NCBI RefSeq assembly: GCF_005877905.1
Contig: NZ_SWDV01000019.1
Location: forward strand, 62,001 to 126,000
Reading direction: 5' to 3'
Length of the DNA: 64,000 nt
From: Pseudomonas nicosulfuronedens
GTDB taxonomy: Bacteria; Pseudomonadota; Gammaproteobacteria; Pseudomonadales; Pseudomonadaceae
A program made the position numbers and the translations under genes. Of the stretch, positions 60,089 to 64,000 are shown piece after piece; position 1 is the first letter of the stretch; each line of letters opens with the position of its first letter. The notes beneath the pieces are model-generated. The model worked only from the letters and a program-made list of their open reading frames with translations. It did not search any database and was not told where the DNA came from.

Positions 60089-60118
60089 ACGGGCGCCTTA
60101 ATATAGGCGCCCGTTTTC
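60089..60118 (+). terminator. Intrinsic terminator after dnaB
   Basis: A perfect 9-bp stem (60089-60097 with 60106-60114) with an eight-base AT-rich loop is followed by TTTC. Confidence 0.8.
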
Positions 60119-60133
60119 ATTGCAGAGTCCACC

Positions 60134-61210
60134 ATGCGCCCGCTCGTCGCCCACGTCGATCTAGCCGCCATTCGCCACAACTACGCCGTCGCCAAGCGCT
60201 GCGCGCCCGGGCGTGAAGCCTTCGCGGTGGTCAAGGCGAACGCCTATGGGCATGGCGCGCGGGAGGTGGTGAGCTGCCTGCACGACGAGGCCGACGGCTT
60301 CGCGGTGGCTTGCCTGGAAGAAGCCGCCGAAGTGCGCGCGCTGCACGCCGGCGCCCGCATCCTGCTGCTGGAGGGCTGCTTCGAGCCGGCGGAATACCTG
60401 ATTGCCGCTCAGTTGCGCCTGGACGTGGCGGTGCAAGGCCCCGAGCAGGCCCAGGCACTGCTCGCCGCACAGTTGCCCAGCGCGCTCAATGTGTGGATGA
60501 AACTGGACACCGGCATGCACCGCCTGGGCTTCTCGCCCGAAGCGCTGCGTGACTGGCATCCGCGCCTGCGCCAGGCGCCACAGGTGGCCGAGCTGAACCT
60601 GATGAGCCACTTCGCCAACGCTGATCTGCGCGGCGACGAACTGACCGAAGATCAGGTGGCCTGCTTCCTCAGCGTGCTGGACCTGGATTTCGACCAGCGT
60701 TCGCTGGCCAACTCCGCCGCCGTGCTGACCATTCCCGCCGCGCACATGGACTGGGTTCGCCCCGGCATCATGCTCTACGGCGCCACGCCCTTCTCTGACA
60801 TCGGCGCCGCCGAGCTGGGCCTGCGCCCGGCCATGAGTCTGGAAGCGCAACTGATCGCCGTGCGCGAGGTGGCGGTGGGGGAAAGCGTTGGTTACGGCGC
60901 GACCTGGGTGGCCGAGCGACCTTCGCGTGTCGGCACCGTGAGTTGCGGTTATGCCGATGGTTATCCGCGCCACGCACCGAGTGGCACGCCGGTGCTCGTG
61001 GGGGGCCAGCGCGCCGCGCTGGCCGGCCGCGTGTCCATGGACATGCTGGCCGTGGACCTGACCGATTTGCCCGAGGCCGCCGTTGGCGACCGCGTTGAGC
61101 TGTGGGGCGTCAACCTGCCGGTGGACGAGGTGGCGGCCCACGCCGGGACTATTGGCTACGAGCTGTTGACCAAGGTCACCGCCCGTGTGCCGCGTCGCTA
61201 CCGCAGCTGA
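60134..61210 (+). CDS. alr: Alanine racemase
   Basis: A 358-residue PLP enzyme that makes D-alanine for peptidoglycan. The cofactor lysine is K34 in AVVKANAYGHG; the second catalytic base is Y254 in GYGATW. The position after dnaB matches the biosynthetic racemase of the genus rather than the catabolic DadX. It is convergent with the cyclase gene, the two stops being adjacent. Confidence 0.96.
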   Translation: MRPLVAHVDLAAIRHNYAVAKRCAPGREAFAVVKANAYGHGAREVVSCLHDEADGFAVACLEEAAEVRALHAGARILLLEGCFEPAEYLIAAQLRLDVAVQGPEQAQALLAAQLPSALNVWMKLDTGMHRLGFSPEALRDWHPRLRQAPQVAELNLMSHFANADLRGDELTEDQVACFLSVLDLDFDQRSLANSAAVLTIPAAHMDWVRPGIMLYGATPFSDIGAAELGLRPAMSLEAQLIAVREVAVGESVGYGATWVAERPSRVGTVSCGYADGYPRHAPSGTPVLVGGQRAALAGRVSMDMLAVDLTDLPEAAVGDRVELWGVNLPVDEVAAHAGTIGYELLTKVTARVPRRYRS

Positions 61211-63097
61211 TCAGGCGCGGTCTTCGCTTTCCAGCCATTCGTTTTCCTGCCAGAGCTCGCTGGTCTCGCCAGCGGCCTCGCTGGCCATGGCGTAGGCTGC
61301 TCGACCGTTGCCCTTCACTTCGTAGAGCGCCTGGTCGGCGGCCTTGTAGAGCTTGCTGAACTGCATCGCGTGGCTGGGGTAGATGGCCACGCCGATGCTC
61401 GGCGTGACGCGCAGTTCCAGCGTTTCGAACTTCACCGGCCGCGACAGTTCGTTGAGGATGCGGCAGGCGATCTCCTTGGCGTGGCCTTCGGCGTCGGGCC
61501 CCGAGATCAGTGCCGCGAACTCATCGCCGCCCAGGCGCGCCACGCAATCGCTCCCGCGCACGCACTGGCGCAGGCGATTGCCGACGTTCTGCAGCATGAA
61601 GTCGCCGGCGTCGTGGCCGTGGCTATCGTTGATCGGCTTGAAGTGGTCGAGGTCAATCAGCATCAGGGCCAGGGTCTCGCCGTTCTGCTGGGCGCTGGCC
61701 AGGGCGTGCTCGGCGTGTTCCACCAGGTAGCGGCGGTTTGGCAGGCCGGTCAGCGGGTCATAGTGCGCGGCGTGCTGCAGCTGCACTTCCCGTTCGCGCA
61801 GCAACTGGTTGCTCTGGGTGAGTTCGGCGGTGCGCTCGGCCACGGCGCTCGCCAGGTCCTGCTGGGCGCTCTGCATCAGGGTCAGGCGTGCGCTCTTCTC
61901 GCGGTCAGCCTGTTCCAGCGCCTGGGCGCGTTCGCGCTTGAGGCCCTGGATGCGGGAGGTGAGGGCGAAGGAGAACAGCACCGACTCCAGTGCCACGGCG
62001 ATGGGGAAGATGTACGAGGTTAGCGGTGACGGCTGCACCAGGCCTGTCGCGCGCATCACCGAGATGCTCACGCTGGTCAGCACCAGGCCGAAACCGAGCA
62101 GGTAGAGGAAGGCCGGGAACGAACCCTGGCGCCAGCGCACCAGGGCGCCGCCCAGGGCGGCAGGCACGCCGATCAGGGTGATGGCCACCAGCATCCAGCC
62201 GGCCACGCCGCGCAGACCCAGGGCGCCGACGATAATGGTCAGCCCATAAAGCGCGCAGTTCAGGTTCAGCAGCCAGTGCGACCAGCGAACGTGGCGGCGG
62301 GTCTGCAGCAGGGTGATGGTGAAGCGGTGCACGCACAGCCCCCAGAGCGAGGGCAGGGTGATGCGGTCGAGCCACCAGGGTACCGGGTGATCCGGCCAGA
62401 AGTACTCGAAGCCATGGCCGGTCATGCCCAGGCTGAACAGCAGCGCGCTGGCGGTGGTCAGCACGTACCAGAAGTACGCCGGGTCGCGCAGAGTCAGCAG
62501 GATGAACAGGTTGTACAGCAGCAGTGCGGCGATCAGGCCGTAGATGAAGCCGAGGAACAGGCTGGTGTCGGCGCGGTGGTCCTGCAGGTCGTCCAGCGAC
62601 CAGATGCGCAGCGGGAAGGAGTTGCCGGCCGGGTCCTGGACGCGGGCATAGATGCGCACCGGGCCGGTGCCTTCGGGCAGGTGGAAGAGCGGCCGGCGGT
62701 AGTCACGGTCGCGGCCCCCGGCGAAGGGCACGGCCTCGCCGGAGAGTACTACGCGGTAATTGCCCTGGGCGTCGGGTAGGTAGAGGCGCAGGTCCATCAG
62801 GTTGACCGCGTCGACCTCCAGCCACCAGCCGCCCAGCGGCGAAATGCGGCGATCCAGGTCCAGGCGCAGCCACCAGCCGTCGGGGCTCTGGCCGACACTG
62901 GTGCGGCCGTTGGCCGGAACGAAGTCGCGGCTCGCCTGCACGGCTTCCAGCGACAGTGGCCCGTCACGTTCCTGCAGCAGTTCGAGGTGATCGTTGAGCC
63001 AGGCGCCGCTGGCCTTGTCGTCCAGTTCGAAGGCTAGCGCCGTGTGGCAGAACAGCAGGGTAAGCAACAGCACGATGGCACGACGCACGACAGGCAC
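61211..63097 (-). CDS. nicD: NicD-like membrane diguanylate cyclase (7TMR-DISM-GGDEF)
   Basis: A 628-residue protein: signal peptide, a periplasmic 7TMR-DISM extracellular domain (about 25-160), seven membrane helices (about 180-385), a coiled coil, and a GGDEF domain with an intact GGDEF motif at 523-527. An intact motif predicts c-di-GMP synthesis. Position next to alr and domain order match NicD of P. aeruginosa, reported to sense nutrient cues that trigger biofilm dispersal. Ligand in this organism is inferred, not seen. Confidence 0.87.
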   Translation of the reverse strand: MPVVRRAIVLLLTLLFCHTALAFELDDKASGAWLNDHLELLQERDGPLSLEAVQASRDFVPANGRTSVGQSPDGWWLRLDLDRRISPLGGWWLEVDAVNLMDLRLYLPDAQGNYRVVLSGEAVPFAGGRDRDYRRPLFHLPEGTGPVRIYARVQDPAGNSFPLRIWSLDDLQDHRADTSLFLGFIYGLIAALLLYNLFILLTLRDPAYFWYVLTTASALLFSLGMTGHGFEYFWPDHPVPWWLDRITLPSLWGLCVHRFTITLLQTRRHVRWSHWLLNLNCALYGLTIIVGALGLRGVAGWMLVAITLIGVPAALGGALVRWRQGSFPAFLYLLGFGLVLTSVSISVMRATGLVQPSPLTSYIFPIAVALESVLFSFALTSRIQGLKRERAQALEQADREKSARLTLMQSAQQDLASAVAERTAELTQSNQLLREREVQLQHAAHYDPLTGLPNRRYLVEHAEHALASAQQNGETLALMLIDLDHFKPINDSHGHDAGDFMLQNVGNRLRQCVRGSDCVARLGGDEFAALISGPDAEGHAKEIACRILNELSRPVKFETLELRVTPSIGVAIYPSHAMQFSKLYKAADQALYEVKGNGRAAYAMASEAAGETSELWQENEWLESEDRA

Positions 63098-63285
63098 TCC
63101 CTGGCCTGGGCGCGATGGCCAGGCGTACTGCGGATAGTGGCTGAAGTATAGCCATATGATGGCATTGGCAATCTACCGTACGCCGGTTAAATCTGAGCTC
63201 GATAGTCGGATTTGTACACTTTTTGTGCTATATTCCGCGCCCGCGTTTTTCCGCGAACCCTACTAGAGATACCCCGGTGCCCGTG

Positions 63286-64000
63286 ATGCAAGCCGCCAAG
63301 CCACTGTTCGATTATCCCAAGTTCTGGGCCGAGTGTTTCGGCCCGGCGCCGTTCCTGCCCATGAGCAAGGAAGAGATGGATCAGCTGGGTTGGGATTCCT
63401 GCGACATCATCATCGTCACCGGGGATGCCTACGTCGACCATCCGTCGTTCGGCATGGCCATCATCGGTCGTCTGCTGGAAGCCCAGGGTTTCCGCGTGGG
63501 CATCATTGCCCAGCCGGACTGGCGCTCGAAGGACGACTTCATGAAGCTCGGCCAGCCGAACCTGTTCTTCGGCGTGGCGGCGGGCAACATGGACTCGATG
63601 ATCAACCGCTACACCGCGGACAAGAAGATCCGCAGCGACGACGCCTATACCCCCGGTGGTCTCGCCGGTCGTCGCCCGGATCGCGCCAGCCTGGTCTACA
63701 GCCAGCGCTGCAAGGAAGCCTACAGCGACACGCCGGTGGTTCTCGGCGGCATCGAAGCTTCGCTGCGCCGCATCGCTCACTATGACTACTGGCAGGACAA
63801 GGTGCGCCGCTCCATCCTGATGGACGCCACCGCCGATATCCTGCTGTACGGCAACGCCGAGCGTGCCGTGGTGGAGATCGCCCAGCGCCTGGCCGCTGGC
63901 GAGCAGGTCGAGCAGATCACCGACGTGCGCGGCACCGCCTTCGTGCGCCGCGACACCCCGGAAGGCTGGTTCGAGGTGGACTCCACCCGTATCGACCGTC
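63286..64000 (+). CDS. ygiQ: YgiQ-family radical SAM protein (N-terminal part)
   Basis: The first 238 codons are visible and the gene runs off the window. [39 protein letters not shown] and [10 protein letters not shown] are hallmarks of the UPF0313/YgiQ family. The cluster-binding cysteine motif is expected beyond the window edge. I chose the ATG at 63286; GTG codons at 63277 and 63283 are in frame. Function of the family is unknown. It is divergent from the cyclase gene. Confidence 0.9.
   Translation, partial: MQAAKPLFDYPKFWAECFGPAPFLPMSKEEMDQLGWDSCDIIIVTGDAYVDHPSFGMAIIGRLLEAQGFRVGIIAQPDWRSKDDFMKLGQPNLFFGVAAGNMDSMINRYTADKKIRSDDAYTPGGLAGRRPDRASLVYSQRCKEAYSDTPVVLGGIEASLRRIAHYDYWQDKVRRSILMDATADILLYGNAERAVVEIAQRLAAGEQVEQITDVRGTAFVRRDTPEGWFEVDSTRIDR

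Noticed and set aside
63212-63234. TTGTAC and TATATT as a promoter for ygiQ
   Set aside because: The spacing is only 11 bases, too short for sigma-70.

Overview
The window is a stretch of conserved core chromosome from a GC-rich gammaproteobacterium, almost certainly a Pseudomonas. Gene order matches what I remember of the P. aeruginosa PAO1 segment running from opmH/thiC through parE, parC, serB, fimX, psd, motAB, orn, mutL, hfq, hflKC, purA, rnr, rpsF and dnaB to nicD and ygiQ. The presence of FimX and a NicD-like cyclase points to the P. aeruginosa side of the genus. The intergenic palindromes and the aldolase/transporter end suggest a relative such as the citronellolis/nitroreducens group rather than P. 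aeruginosa itself; the species is inference.

Layout. 1-1.2 kb: end of a polyamine-type ABC transporter binding protein and a class II aldolase. 1.3-6.4 kb: outer-membrane channel opmH, divergent from a TPP riboswitch driving thiC, then the pyrimidine transporter cytX. 6.6-16.1 kb: an RsiV-like lipoprotein, then nudF, a DUF1249 gene, cpdA, yqiA, parE, a phytase-like esterase, a retropepsin-like protease and parC. 16.2-20.5 kb: envelope genes (PqiC-like lipoprotein, family-39 glycosyltransferase, metallophosphoesterase-like lipoprotein, YdjM-like protein). 20.6-32.3 kb: an AhpA/YtjB-like membrane protein divergent from serB, then a leftward block of fimX, a PilZ-like gene, an HPP-family gene, psd, rhdA and an HDOD gene. 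32.4-34.3 kb: motAB behind a sigma-28-type promoter. 34.4-37.2 kb: rsgA, orn, queG. 37.3-50.3 kb: a long rightward run of nnr, tsaE, amiB, mutL, miaA, hfq, hflX, hflK, hflC, a DUF2065 gene, hisZ and purA. 50.5-52.6 kb: a chemoreceptor and a tRNA-Leu(CAG). 52.8-61.2 kb: rnr, rlmB, rpsF, rpsR, a DUF2232-like gene, rplI, dnaB and alr. 61.2-64 kb: a NicD-like diguanylate cyclase and the start of ygiQ.

Themes. Thiamin supply (riboswitch, ThiC, CytX), DNA topology and replication (ParE, ParC, DnaB, MutL), RNA and ribosome maturation (RNase R, Orn, RlmB, RsgA, MiaA, TsaE, QueG, Hfq, S6, S18, L9), and motility/second messengers (CpdA, FimX, PilZ-like, HDOD, MotAB, chemoreceptor, NicD). I see no prophage, insertion sequence, CRISPR array, integron, secretion island or defence system. 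The most interesting items are regulatory or subtle: a predicted Shine-Dalgarno-sequestering hairpin in the thiC leader, a family of 25-bp palindromes in gene gaps, a large unassigned hairpin after parC, a phosphoesterase-like lipoprotein that has lost its metal-binding signature, and a PilZ-like protein encoded beside fimX. I did not find an undescribed multigene system.
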